From the NCBI GenBank assembly GCA_017551625.1, contig JAFZLF010000026.1:1-64000 (forward strand): a stretch of 64,000 nucleotides of DNA, given 5' to 3'. Under the pieces are notes generated by a model. That model was not told the origin of the DNA. It was given only the letters and a program-made list of their open reading frames with translations, and ran no database searches. This document shows positions 26,601 through 34,706 of the stretch, piece by piece (within the stretch, counting starts at the first letter, position 1; each line of letters begins with the position of its first letter). Both the position numbers and the translations under genes were made by a program. The stretch comes from Clostridiales bacterium (lineage in GTDB: Bacteria > Bacillota > Clostridia > Saccharofermentanales > Saccharofermentanaceae).

Positions 26601-29600
26601 AAATGGGATGCCAATCATGCGTTTGAACAGACGTCGGGCCTTCTGGAGACGAATCTGCAGGAAAACGGTTACCCGATCGCGACGAAAACGAATAAGTCTC
26701 TGGGCGATTTGTTTGATCCTTCGGTGCCGAATCAGAATATCAAACGATATGAGGTGAATCATCTGTTCTTGGAGTCCACATATGATTCATCCGGTTACTT
26801 CTTCTTTGATAGTTCTCAGAATTATGCGCATCTGCTCGATAACGGAAACTTCGAAGTGTATCAGGAACTGGGTTCCTATGATTCCGGCGGGAATAAGCCT
26901 ACGCTGAAACACGGTCAGTTCTTCCCGTTTAATGACATCGCGAAGGATCAGTTCTGTACCAGTAACCCTCAGAATATGTATTCGGTTACCGGACAAGAAT
27001 TGGATCCTTCTGACCCGAGAAAATATGAGCGTCTCCATTTAATGCAAGGAACGGCAAATGCACAGTTCGGTATGGAGCTCGAGACGTCATTTGTCCAGAC
27101 GCCGAGCGGACACGACGATTGGGGACACGATATCATCTATGAGTTCACGGGAGATGATGATTTCTGGCTCTACGTAGATGATGAACTGGTCATCGACCTC
27201 GGTGGTATCCACAGTGCCATATCGGGAAGTGTAAACTTCTGCACCGGCGAAGTAGTCGTCAATGGAGCGCATACGACTCTGTATGATGTATTCAGCAGTA
27301 ACTACGATAAGAGAGGCCTGTCTCAAGCAGAGAAAGAACAGAAACTGGCTGATATATTTGAGTTTGATTCGGCAAATAACACATACACATTTAAGGACTA
27401 TACCTTCCATACGATGAAAGTCTTCTACATGGAGCGTGGTGGTGGTGCATCGAATCTCCGTATGAGATTTAATCAGGCTTCGGTCAAGCCGGAGACTGTG
27501 CTCTTCGGAAAAGAGATCGAAGGGACACAGGCGATGGCAGCTTCGAATACGGAGTTTGCATTCCAGATCTACTACGCTTATGATGCGGATGCTCCGCTGA
27601 GTGAGTATGAACGGCTCGATCCTGAACTGAACGACAAGATCAAAGTGACCTACAGAGGTACGAGTACGGACGTGCCTTATGCAGCGGTTTATTGTCCGGA
27701 TCCGAACTATCCGAGCGATACATATCCGGATGACTCATATAAAAATGTGTTCTTCCTCAAGGCGGGTGAACTCTGTGAGATCTCCATGCCGGATAATGCC
27801 ATCATGTACTATGTAAAAGAGTGTGGTGTAGATCCGGCGATCTACAGCAGTGTTAAGGTAAATGGCAAGACGACGGATGTTACCAAGATTGAACATCGGG
27901 GCACGACGGGCCTGAATGATTACACGATTCCGCAGATGCCTGTGAAACAGAGAACGAAGGTCACGTTCACCAACGTAGTCAGAGCGGACGCGACGCAGAC
28001 ATTGTCATTCACGAAGTGGCTCTATGACGAGACGCAGTTAAATCTGCTCCCGAATGATCAGACCACGTTTGATTTCCGTCTGTATCTGGATCTGAAGAAT
28101 GAGGTGTCAACCTTAAACTATGAAACCATGTCGAACCCGAAGTATCTTGCATATATGCAGGAATACAACGTCCGCGATGAGAACGGCAACTATTGTAAGT
28201 GGAATGTTTCAGAAGGAAGATTCGTCAAGCTCGGTGACGGGAAAGATAATTACAGTGCCCTTACCCCGGAGGAAAAAGCACTGTGTACGTTCCAGACGTC
28301 TGCGAATGGCGGTATCTCTAGAATCCCGGCTTTCTATACGATAGAAGTCAGAGGTCTCATGCCCGGTACGAAGTACATGATCGAAGAGAGAGATAAGGAT
28401 ATGCCGGATGGATACGGGCGTGTGGCATATCTGATTAATGAAAATGCATCACAGGCCTTCCCGGCGCTGAGTCATGAACCGGATTGGACAGATAAGACGA
28501 CCGCCAAAGCGGTATGGGGTCAGACCGCATCCGGGAAGAATCCGCATGTGGATATCAAGAACGTCAAGGGTTACGGTATCCGTGCAAATAAGATATGGGT
28601 GGACGATGCTTACATGGCGGATCGCGATGTGACATATTTCGCAGTGTATACGGATGGAACGAACGGTCTGGAACTGGTAGCCGATTCGGTTAAAGTCCTT
28701 CCGTTCGGCGAAGACACGATCTACTGGTTCTTCGAGACGCTGCCGAATAGTCAGACCGATCTGGAGAACTGCCATGTGTACGAGGTCACACTTTCGAACG
28801 CCAACCCGACGGTAAATGCGGATACTGGCCTTGTGACTGATTACGGCACGGTCACGAGGATCGCAGACCATGGAGAAATGACGCTCCAGGGAAGAATAAA
28901 GGGCGAAACGACCGCATCTCCTTGCTGCTATACGGTTTCTTATGCGGAGGGTCAGCTGGCTGCCGGCGAACGTGTCCGGACCGATACGGTGACCAATGAC
29001 CGCTATGGTATCGATATCAACAAATATAAGTGGGATCAAACGACAGTGCTGGCCGGAGCGGAGTTTATCCTGGAAGACAGTACGGATAGCAGTATCGTGT
29101 TCGGGCCTTTTACCTCGGATGCGACAGGACATGTGACCACCGCGTTCTTGAGAAAGAATACACCGTATAAACTGATCGAGACGAAGGCGCCGGAAGGATA
29201 TCTGGGACTTGAATCGCCGGTGATGATCACCCTTGGCAACGATGGCACGACACTGACCGTAGATGGTCCGACGGGATGCTATACATATACTAACGGAAAT
29301 ACGAGCGGCTCTACCCCGGTAAAACCGGTCGTGAATGTCATGAACAAGACGTATCAGTTCCAGATCGTGAAGAACGGAAATATGGGTGAGCCTCTGGATG
29401 GAGTAGTCTTCTCCCTCAGAAAGTGGAAGACGGTCGGCGGCGTGAGCCAGCCGGATGCGGCTCCGCTGGGTGGATACGATCATTTGGTCTCCGATGCAAA
29501 CGGTATCGTGCATATGCCTAATAACAGCACATCGGACTGGTACACGCTTCCGGCAGGACAATATGCACTGGTCGAGGAAGATAATCCTCATAGTGAATAC

Positions 29601-30287
29601 GAACTGTTGGCTTATCCCGTCCGGTTTACTGTTCTCGAGAATGGCGGCATCCGGATCGATGGCGTTTACGAGGATGGGGAAGTATCCCTTCCGAGACCGG
29701 AAGAGACAAACGGAAATGTGCGCTACACAATGACGGTAGTCAATAAACTTAAGGCAACTCTTAAGATCACGAAGAATGTAGAAGGAAACTTCGGCAGCAA
29801 GACACAGAAGTTTACATTTAGTGTGGCGCTGTACGATGAACTGAATCAGCCTGTATACGCTAAGTTGAAGGCGCGTTACAGCTATTCAAACAAAGACACT
29901 ACTATTTCTTTTAACAAAAACGGCATGGCCAATATCAGCCTGGCGCACGGCGAGTATCTCGAGATAAAAGGTCTGAACCAGGGTTATCGGTATGTCATTA
30001 CCGAGACGAAGGCGAATGGTTATAGCGTGAAGTGCTGTGAAGGACAGACGAATTATGATGCCGGTACGTTTATTTCTGGTAATTCGATCCAGGGCCGGGT
30101 CGGAGAGAACACAGAAGTATTCTTTGTGAATACGAAGAAGGGTATCCTTCCGACCGGAGTGGACTTCTCGGCGCGGGCGATCCTCGGGGCGGCGCTGCTC
30201 CTCGTGGTCGGTGCGGGTGCGACGATGTATATGGGAAAGAGAAGAAAAGAAACAGAAGATGATGAGGAGGATCTAACTAATGAGTAA
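23667..30287 (+). CDS. Giant pilus protein: minor pilin precursor fused to fibro-slime/SpaA adhesin
   Basis: 2206 residues from a GTG start with AAAGGAG seven bases upstream. Residues 1-36 are a signal peptide and 37-160 an FctA/FctB-like pilin domain (PGTYSYKVYE). Residues 169-174 read IVKTGD, a sorting motif, followed by a helix (about 180-202) and FRSH. A second signal peptide starts at M226 (MQRKSFRR) and ends at VLA (251-253). The adhesin follows: an acidic Ser/Thr linker, strand-rich regions, a PA14/fibro-slime-type domain (about 960-1275, GDDDFWLYVDDELVIDLGG), SpaA/Cna-B domains near 1781-1880 and 1896-1990, a DUF7601-type domain (2029-2155), then LPTGV (2161-2165), a helix and KRRK. 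The frame is open throughout and the junction has no good internal ribosome binding site. A polyprotein or a gene fusion are both possible. Confidence 0.9.
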   Translation: MRSLAKFYNFLAKALLPVMALCLVLFTALSSVSAAFSYKPIVAYVPFSCERAEVSGDVTYEFVIERMDEASPKPDKDVILISGSGKANFEVPIDEPGTYSYKVYEKAGTNSDIVYDSTVYMVTLFVTNTETGDLEYQVILSKEDMVKPTEVKFINQAVKKPEKPDTTPIVKTGDLADTWQGAAWAFLVMGAFLLLLALYNMCFRSHGSTKTDSGRVSHVLSGHGLMQRKSFRRVIGVILVVANLVSSTGMVLAKEADEDLSEDTTVSSSDETTDGFSEDPSEGSSETSAPSEGEPTVLTYDGADYSVTVSYGAETGIPDDAELVVNEVTSSSEYDEYYQQVTDLLDEENVGYVRFFDISLMKDGAECEPVEGTSVSVTITLAETLPEDVCVVHLPDDDDVAVVENETANTDEGTEVSFEAEGFSAYAIVTGPTAVTVGWKKFTTVAELKEWAQKSPAEGLCIGSPGGFYLKNTTGTVSSGRVGIAKTTPARSTPSDTDVLYFFELVPGTEDQFYVYCYAADGTTKQYVYNGGNNSLSFTTDEANKTAFTASGSDGKFTLNNGTWYWNMKNDYFVSASDPSYADNILNIWYHEAPQSDPYLLDGQSYGLMYYVSGLKGKGMMSTSSSGNNLDAQVLAVMQKKDDVKKQLFVPQDSDLPMWKFQWAGDDTYYISTQVDGETKYLDVTSSGVTLVDASSKQALKVVPGTATADVGKIRIMSQDGHTVGYSGNTTEGFVHDGSGSFLNLVSKANLTSEYEKVYNAQKKSVTEITNGQQVIIYTRVWNEGTKSYDFYAIDKDGTLVPCIEDGDMIGWVGETENTLLWDFTDYSAGAATSNHYYELYNEASGKYIAPQINGQILSNNTIGIHLDGRENGSYGTSIKAWDDPNYAFAQLAASADGSTIISKLASVNNGSSDLDEKEEFFFAVIDDVFDDDVLEAVPTVDNNDFGIKMYLVDFSPAKTINTVTTTQIQHDVIGWTPKWDANHAFEQTSGLLETNLQENGYPIATKTNKSLGDLFDPSVPNQNIKRYEVNHLFLESTYDSSGYFFFDSSQNYAHLLDNGNFEVYQELGSYDSGGNKPTLKHGQFFPFNDIAKDQFCTSNPQNMYSVTGQELDPSDPRKYERLHLMQGTANAQFGMELETSFVQTPSGHDDWGHDIIYEFTGDDDFWLYVDDELVIDLGGIHSAISGSVNFCTGEVVVNGAHTTLYDVFSSNYDKRGLSQAEKEQKLADIFEFDSANNTYTFKDYTFHTMKVFYMERGGGASNLRMRFNQASVKPETVLFGKEIEGTQAMAASNTEFAFQIYYAYDADAPLSEYERLDPELNDKIKVTYRGTSTDVPYAAVYCPDPNYPSDTYPDDSYKNVFFLKAGELCEISMPDNAIMYYVKECGVDPAIYSSVKVNGKTTDVTKIEHRGTTGLNDYTIPQMPVKQRTKVTFTNVVRADATQTLSFTKWLYDETQLNLLPNDQTTFDFRLYLDLKNEVSTLNYETMSNPKYLAYMQEYNVRDENGNYCKWNVSEGRFVKLGDGKDNYSALTPEEKALCTFQTSANGGISRIPAFYTIEVRGLMPGTKYMIEERDKDMPDGYGRVAYLINENASQAFPALSHEPDWTDKTTAKAVWGQTASGKNPHVDIKNVKGYGIRANKIWVDDAYMADRDVTYFAVYTDGTNGLELVADSVKVLPFGEDTIYWFFETLPNSQTDLENCHVYEVTLSNANPTVNADTGLVTDYGTVTRIADHGEMTLQGRIKGETTASPCCYTVSYAEGQLAAGERVRTDTVTNDRYGIDINKYKWDQTTVLAGAEFILEDSTDSSIVFGPFTSDATGHVTTAFLRKNTPYKLIETKAPEGYLGLESPVMITLGNDGTTLTVDGPTGCYTYTNGNTSGSTPVKPVVNVMNKTYQFQIVKNGNMGEPLDGVVFSLRKWKTVGGVSQPDAAPLGGYDHLVSDANGIVHMPNNSTSDWYTLPAGQYALVEEDNPHSEYELLAYPVRFTVLENGGIRIDGVYEDGEVSLPRPEETNGNVRYTMTVVNKLKATLKITKNVEGNFGSKTQKFTFSVALYDELNQPVYAKLKARYSYSNKDTTISFNKNGMANISLAHGEYLEIKGLNQGYRYVITETKANGYSVKCCEGQTNYDAGTFISGNSIQGRVGENTEVFFVNTKKGILPTGVDFSARAILGAALLLVVGAGATMYMGKRRKETEDDEEDLTNE

Positions 30288-31218
30288 GATGAAAAATCAA
30301 GTGAGAAAGAGCTTTTCCGATATTGGAAAGAAGTTGTCTGTATTTGTGCTGGTGCTGTCGTTTATCTTGGCGCTGACCGGATGTGTCCAGTTCGAGCTGT
30401 CAACGACGGTGAATCGCGATGGCACGGTGGATATCCATATTCTCTATGCGACGATCGATCTGTCTTCGCTATCCGGTGATTCGGATCCGAGTTCTTCTTC
30501 GGTCAACGTTGCGGATGCCAATGCAGAGACCATGAAAAAACTCGAAGAAATCGGATGGAAGACGAAGGAGTACAAGGCGAATATCAACGGTACGGACTAT
30601 GTCGGGTTTGAGTGCGCGAAGAACGGGATCAATATCGATGATGTTCCGTCCGAGGTAGATAAAGCAAACGAAGCCGGTCTGGGAATGAAAGGCTTTTCTC
30701 TCAAGAAAGATGGCGACAAGTATGTCTTTGACTGGGACATTGCTTCGAGTAACAGTGATCTCGAGTCACAGGGTCTGGATGCCTCAACGATCGCGGAGTA
30801 TGGCGGATTTATGAAGGTCAGCCTCTCGGTCCCGAACGGCACCCTCAAAGATAACGCGATGTCTGTGGCTTCCGATGGGACACTGGAGTGGGATCTGTTC
30901 TCGTGTACCGAGTCTCCGCACGCGGAGTTTACTATCGACGCCGGTCTTGTTGATGACGACGATGATGACGATGACGACAAGAAGGGCGGCAAGAAGGACA
31001 AGGATGACGACGATGACGATGAGGATGAGGATGATGAGGTTTCTGGCAGCAAGTCCAAGAAGTCGAAGAAGTCCAAGAACAGCAACAGTGATGACGGGAT
31101 GCCGGTATGGGTGATCGGTCTGATCATCGGCGGTTCGGTCCTCGTAGTGGCTGCGGTCGTGGTGATCATTATCGTAGCGGTTAAGAAGAAAAAGAATAAC
31201 GGTGACGTTACGGCGTGA
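30280..31218 (+). CDS. Lipoprotein with Asp-rich linker and C-terminal membrane helix
   Basis: 312 residues. The lipobox is ILALTGC, with the cysteine near residue 35. The mature N-terminal domain (VQFELSTTVNRDGTVDIHILY) resembles the LppM-type fold of lipoproteins with paired strands. Residues 215-265 are an extreme low-complexity region of Asp runs broken by Lys, then Lys/Ser. A single hydrophobic helix (about 272-298) and KKKK end the protein, so it seems anchored at both ends. Its ATG overlaps the adhesin stop by eight bases, with GAGGAGG inside the adhesin 3' end, so translation is coupled. That makes it part of the pilus operon, perhaps a wall-spanning accessory. Function is not established. 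Confidence 0.85.
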   Translation: MSKMKNQVRKSFSDIGKKLSVFVLVLSFILALTGCVQFELSTTVNRDGTVDIHILYATIDLSSLSGDSDPSSSSVNVADANAETMKKLEEIGWKTKEYKANINGTDYVGFECAKNGINIDDVPSEVDKANEAGLGMKGFSLKKDGDKYVFDWDIASSNSDLESQGLDASTIAEYGGFMKVSLSVPNGTLKDNAMSVASDGTLEWDLFSCTESPHAEFTIDAGLVDDDDDDDDDKKGGKKDKDDDDDDEDEDDEVSGSKSKKSKKSKNSNSDDGMPVWVIGLIIGGSVLVVAAVVVIIIVAVKKKKNNGDVTA

Positions 31219-31241
31219 TGTAGCCCGCTGGTATAGAAATC

Positions 31242-31270
31242 TTGCATCGGATCGGCGCATCTGGTAGTAT
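31242..31270 (+). promoter_or_regulatory. Promoter of the ABC-F leader
   Basis: TTGCAT (31242-31247), 17-bp spacer, TAGTAT (31265-31270) with TGG before it, so an extended -10. The predicted start is near 31277. Confidence 0.6.
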
Positions 31271-31528
31271 CAAGAAGAAAGTATCCCGCGACAGTGATTT
31301 GGAAGCGGAATATGAAAAAACGGAAAGAAGGATCGCGATAGCCGCGGTAGGGTGGACCAATGAGAAAGTGATGACCGAGGGAGTAAACACAGTATATGGA
31401 AAAGACCTGAAGAAGGTCTCCTTGCGCGTGCTTGCCTTTGTTGTCATTACGGGATGTCACCGGTTATCTTTCCTCTTTGAAAGTCCTCTGCGGATCTATG
31501 TGGAGCGGACGGAATCAGAAGAATCAGT

Positions 31529-31566
31529 GAGCCTGTTTTTGCACGTCGCAAGAGCAGGCTCTTCTC
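31529..31566 (+). terminator. Terminator-like hairpin directly before the ABC-F gene (possible attenuator)
   Basis: GAGCCTG (31529-31535) pairs with CAGGCTC (31555-31561), with TGC/GCA pairing inside, followed by TTCTCTC. The T-tract is short. The stop codon of the ten-codon ORF at 31498-31530 overlaps the first two bases of the stem, so a ribosome there would disrupt it. Confidence 0.45.
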
Positions 31567-31587
31567 TCGGGCAGAAAGAGGACAATT

Positions 31588-33108
31588 ATGGCTAGAATTC
31601 AGGTAAATGATCTCACTTTCTCGTATGAGAGCAGTTTTGATCCGATCTTCGAGCACGTCTCCTTCATGATCGACACGAGCTGGAAACTCGGATTTATAGG
31701 AAGAAACGGAAAAGGGAAGACCACCTTCCTGAATCTTCTTCTCGGGAAATACGAATACAGCGGCACTATACGCTGTGATGTGCCGTGCGATTATTTCCCG
31801 TATAAGACTTCTCCGCAGGATGGGGAGAAGACGGCGGATGAACTGATGGAAGACTGGAAACCGGGTGTGGAGAGCTGGCGCGTGATGTGCGAGCTTTCGG
31901 AGCTTCAGGTAGACGAGGAACTTCTCTACCGGCCGTTTCGCACGCTGAGCTTCGGCGAGAAAACAAAAGTCATGCTGGCAGTTCTCTTTGCGGGGGAGAA
32001 TGATTTTCTCCTGATCGACGAGCCGACGAATCATCTCGATAAAGAAGCGAGGGACATCGTGAAGACGTATCTTGCGGGAAAGAAAGGATTTATCCTGGTG
32101 TCGCACGACCGTGACCTTCTCGATGCGTGTGTGGATCATGTTCTGGTGCTCCAGCGCTCGACGATCGAGGTGCAGAGCGGGAATTTCTCTTCATGGTGGG
32201 AGAATAAGGAACGCGCAGATGCATTTGCACGGGCGGAGAATGAGAAACACATGAAGGAGATCGGCAGGCTCAAGGGCGCGATGCAGCAGAGCCAGAGCTG
32301 GGCGACGAAAGGGGAGAATACGAAGATAGGATTCGACCCGATCAAGGAACATGACCGCTCGAAGAATACGCGTGGCTATATCGGTGCGAAGACGAAGAAG
32401 ATGGAGGCGCGTGTCAAGGTCTTCGAGCAGCGGATGGAGAAGAATATCGAGGAGAAGGAAGGCCTTCTTCAGGATGTCGAGCAGATCCGGGATCTGCGGC
32501 TGTCGCCGCTTACACACTTTCGTGACCGGCTCGTGGAGACAAGGGAACTGTCACTTCGGTATCCGGATGCGGAGGTGCCGGTGTTTTCAGGCCTGACATT
32601 CGAGATCCGAAACGGCGAGCGTGTGTTCCTGCAGGGCAGAAACGGGTGCGGGAAATCCAGCCTCATCAAGGCGATCCTGGAGGCTGCCGGGTACGACGGG
32701 GCGGACTTCGTTCTTGACGGGCGGCTCGAGGTAGCTCCTCATCTTCAGATCTCGTACATCAATCAGGACACATCGCATCTGCACGGAGACCTTCGGATGC
32801 ATGCCTTCGAACACGGTGTGGATTACAGTCTTTTTCTCGCGGTACTTCGCCAGCTCGCGCTCGAACAGGCGCAGTTTGATAAAAACATCGAGGAGTTTTC
32901 TGAAGGACAGAAGAAAAAAGTGCTCATCGCGACGAGTCTTCTTACTCCCGCACATCTCTATATCTGGGACGAGCCGCTCAACTACGTCGACGTGTTCTCG
33001 CGGATGCAGCTCGAGAAACTGATCGAAGAATATGCGCCGACCATGCTGGTGGTAGAACACGACGTGCGATTCAGAGAAAAGATGGCGACGAAGGTTGTGG
33101 AGATGTAG
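31588..33108 (+). CDS. ABC-F family protein, Lsa/CplR-like ribosomal protection type
   Basis: 506 residues, two ABC ATPase domains and no membrane segments. Domain 1 has Walker A GRNGKGKTT, signature LSFGE and Walker B FLLIDEPTNHLD. Domain 2 has GRNGCGKSS, FSEGQ and LYIWDEPLNYVD. The interdomain linker (about 205-310) is long, charged and helical (WATKGENTKIG). In resistance-type members this linker reaches the peptidyl transferase centre and expels drugs. The start IQVNDLTFSY and the GKYEYSG stretch are close to Lsa- and CplR-type proteins linked to lincosamide, streptogramin A and pleuromutilin protection. The drug range cannot be predicted from sequence alone. AAAGAGGA precedes the ATG. 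A long leader upstream suggests inducible control. The GtrA-like gene follows after 29 bp. Confidence 0.9.
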   Translation: MARIQVNDLTFSYESSFDPIFEHVSFMIDTSWKLGFIGRNGKGKTTFLNLLLGKYEYSGTIRCDVPCDYFPYKTSPQDGEKTADELMEDWKPGVESWRVMCELSELQVDEELLYRPFRTLSFGEKTKVMLAVLFAGENDFLLIDEPTNHLDKEARDIVKTYLAGKKGFILVSHDRDLLDACVDHVLVLQRSTIEVQSGNFSSWWENKERADAFARAENEKHMKEIGRLKGAMQQSQSWATKGENTKIGFDPIKEHDRSKNTRGYIGAKTKKMEARVKVFEQRMEKNIEEKEGLLQDVEQIRDLRLSPLTHFRDRLVETRELSLRYPDAEVPVFSGLTFEIRNGERVFLQGRNGCGKSSLIKAILEAAGYDGADFVLDGRLEVAPHLQISYINQDTSHLHGDLRMHAFEHGVDYSLFLAVLRQLALEQAQFDKNIEEFSEGQKKKVLIATSLLTPAHLYIWDEPLNYVDVFSRMQLEKLIEEYAPTMLVVEHDVRFREKMATKVVEM

Positions 33109-33137
33109 AATACTAAGAAAAAGAACAGGAGAGAATC

Positions 33138-33623
33138 TTGAAAAAACTTGTCGCGTGGGCGTGCCGGAAACTTCACATAGACCTTTCTGAAGAGAAACAG
33201 AACACGATAGCTCAGTTTATTCGTTTTGCATTCGTGGGACTGAGCAATACCCTTGTTAGCTATATTATATACCTCGGTGTTTTGTTGATCATGAGCCCCT
33301 ATGATATTGATTGGGACTTCTATGTGGCAAGCGTGCTCAGCTTTCTTCTTAGTGTTCTATGGTCTTTCTACTGGAATCGTCGTGTGGTCTTTAATGATCA
33401 GACGAAAGATAGAAAGGTAGCCAAACGATTGATCAAGACGTATATATCCTATGCTATCACTGGGATTGGAGTTGCCAATTTGCTCCTTTTCCTCTGGGTA
33501 ACGGTGCTGGGGATCCCGAAAACCATCGCGCCGCTGATCAGCCTCTTTATCCTCGTTCCAATGAATTTCCTGCTTAATAAGTACTGGACATTCAGAGATG
33601 ACAGCCGGGAGAAGGAAGATTAA
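33138..33623 (+). CDS. GtrA-like membrane protein
   Basis: 161 residues with four membrane helices and the GtrA pattern: FIRFAFVGLSNTLVSYIIY in the first helix and NFLLNKYWTF at the end. Such proteins are thought to flip or help transfer polyprenyl-linked sugars and usually work with a GtrB-like glycosyltransferase. The start is a TTG with AGGAGAG four bases upstream. The convergent gene on the other strand is exactly such a GtrB-like enzyme, and the two stop codons share the four bases TTAA at 33620-33623. The pairing by function is well supported by family knowledge, although the two are not in one operon. Confidence 0.9.
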   Translation: MKKLVAWACRKLHIDLSEEKQNTIAQFIRFAFVGLSNTLVSYIIYLGVLLIMSPYDIDWDFYVASVLSFLLSVLWSFYWNRRVVFNDQTKDRKVAKRLIKTYISYAITGIGVANLLLFLWVTVLGIPKTIAPLISLFILVPMNFLLNKYWTFRDDSREKED

Positions 33624-34597
33624 TCTTTGTCCTCCTGTGATTTAGGAAGATTGGAAGTCTTCTCGCTAATGATATATCTGGGACGGGCTTTTGTTTCCAT
33701 GTAGATCTTACCCACATATTCGCCGATGACGCCGAGACTGATCAGCTGTACTCCACTGAAGAACCCTATGGCTGAAAGTGTACTGGCCCATCCGGGAGTG
33801 GTGTTCCCGAGGAAATAACCAATCACGATGTAAATGATCATGAAAAAACTCAGAAACGATACGATGGTCCCCAAACCGGTGATGATCCGAATCGGCTTAA
33901 TAGAAAGACTCGTAATGCCATCAAAGGCTAGTGCCATGCTCTTTGAAAACGGGTAGTGGCTCTTTCCGGCAAGCCTTTCGTGGCGTTCATAATACACGGA
34001 GGTGCTTTTGAATCCGACGAGTGGGAACATACCGCGTAAGAAGAGGTTGACCTCCTTGAAATTGCTGAACTCCCGAAGAACACGAGAAGAAACGAGACGA
34101 TAGTCTGCATGGTCGTAGACTACGTCAACCCCCATGGATTTTAGTAGCTTGTAGTAGGATCGTGCAGTAAAGCGCTTAAAGAAAGTGTCTGTGTCACGCT
34201 TGCTGCGCACACCATAAACGATTTCGCATCCGTCATGATATTGCTTGACCATCTCTTTCATGACGTGGATATCATCCTGACCATCACAATCAATGGAAAT
34301 AGTTATATCCGCGTGTTCTTTTGCCTCCATCAGGCCGCCGAGAAGCGCATTTTGATGACCTCTGTTGCGACTGAGACTGATGCCGGCGAAATACGGATTA
34401 TCAGAGGCGAGATTCTGGATCGTCGACCATGTCTTATCCTTGCTTCCGTCATTAACAAACATGATTCTGCTTTCGTCGGAAATCTGTTCGTCGGAAATCA
34501 TGGACTTAAGAGTATCAAGAAACATGGGCGCAGTAATCGGTAATACCTGTTCTTCGTTGTAGCAGGGTATAACGATATATAGAATTGGTTTTTGCAT
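33620..34597 (-). CDS. GtrB-like polyprenyl-phosphate glycosyltransferase (GT2)
   Basis: 325 residues. The N-terminal GT-A domain has IVIPCYNEEQVLP, FVNDGSKDKT and the metal-binding DCDGQDD. Two C-terminal membrane helices (about 235-295) end in EYVGKIYMETKARP, a signature of the GtrB/DPM1-like group that charges undecaprenyl phosphate with a sugar at the inner membrane face. AGAGGG lies seven bases before the ATG at 34597. It is the last gene of a minus-strand glycan operon and converges on the GtrA-like gene. The sugar donor is unknown. Confidence 0.93.
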   Translation of the reverse strand: MQKPILYIVIPCYNEEQVLPITAPMFLDTLKSMISDEQISDESRIMFVNDGSKDKTWSTIQNLASDNPYFAGISLSRNRGHQNALLGGLMEAKEHADITISIDCDGQDDIHVMKEMVKQYHDGCEIVYGVRSKRDTDTFFKRFTARSYYKLLKSMGVDVVYDHADYRLVSSRVLREFSNFKEVNLFLRGMFPLVGFKSTSVYYERHERLAGKSHYPFSKSMALAFDGITSLSIKPIRIITGLGTIVSFLSFFMIIYIVIGYFLGNTTPGWASTLSAIGFFSGVQLISLGVIGEYVGKIYMETKARPRYIISEKTSNLPKSQEDKD

Positions 34598-34706
34598 ATC
34601 AATCCCTCTGAAACACCAGAAAATAACCTAAATTGATTGTAACCCATACCATACTGATTTGCAATTTGCAGGATCAATTAAGATGGCCGAAGGCTGAAGT
34701 GTACGG

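Larger units (their letters stand above)
31219..31587 (+). promoter_or_regulatory. Long leader region of the ABC-F gene
   Basis: 369 bp without a convincing long gene. It holds a promoter (31242-31270) and a predicted leader of about 310 nt. A small hairpin AGACCT/AGGTCT lies near 31402-31418. Short ORFs start at 31454 (MSPVIFPL) and 31498 (MWSGRNQKNQ). A terminator-like hairpin lies just before the gene. AAAGAGGA is the ribosome binding site. This layout is typical of ribosome-mediated attenuation of ABC-F resistance genes, but that is inference. Confidence 0.5.

Noticed and set aside
28449..29591. 380-codon open frame antisense to the adhesin
   Set aside because: Shadow of the adhesin reading frame with no recognisable domain or start context.
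31349..31358. T-box-like string AGGGTGGACC in the ABC-F leader
   Set aside because: The distance from the promoter is too short for a T-box stem I, the flanking antiterminator pairing is not seen, and the downstream gene is not an aminoacyl-tRNA or amino-acid gene.
31242..31595. 117-codon open frame in the ABC-F leader
   Set aside because: It starts inside the promoter, has no ribosome binding site or recognisable domain, and runs through the hairpin into the ABC-F start codon.
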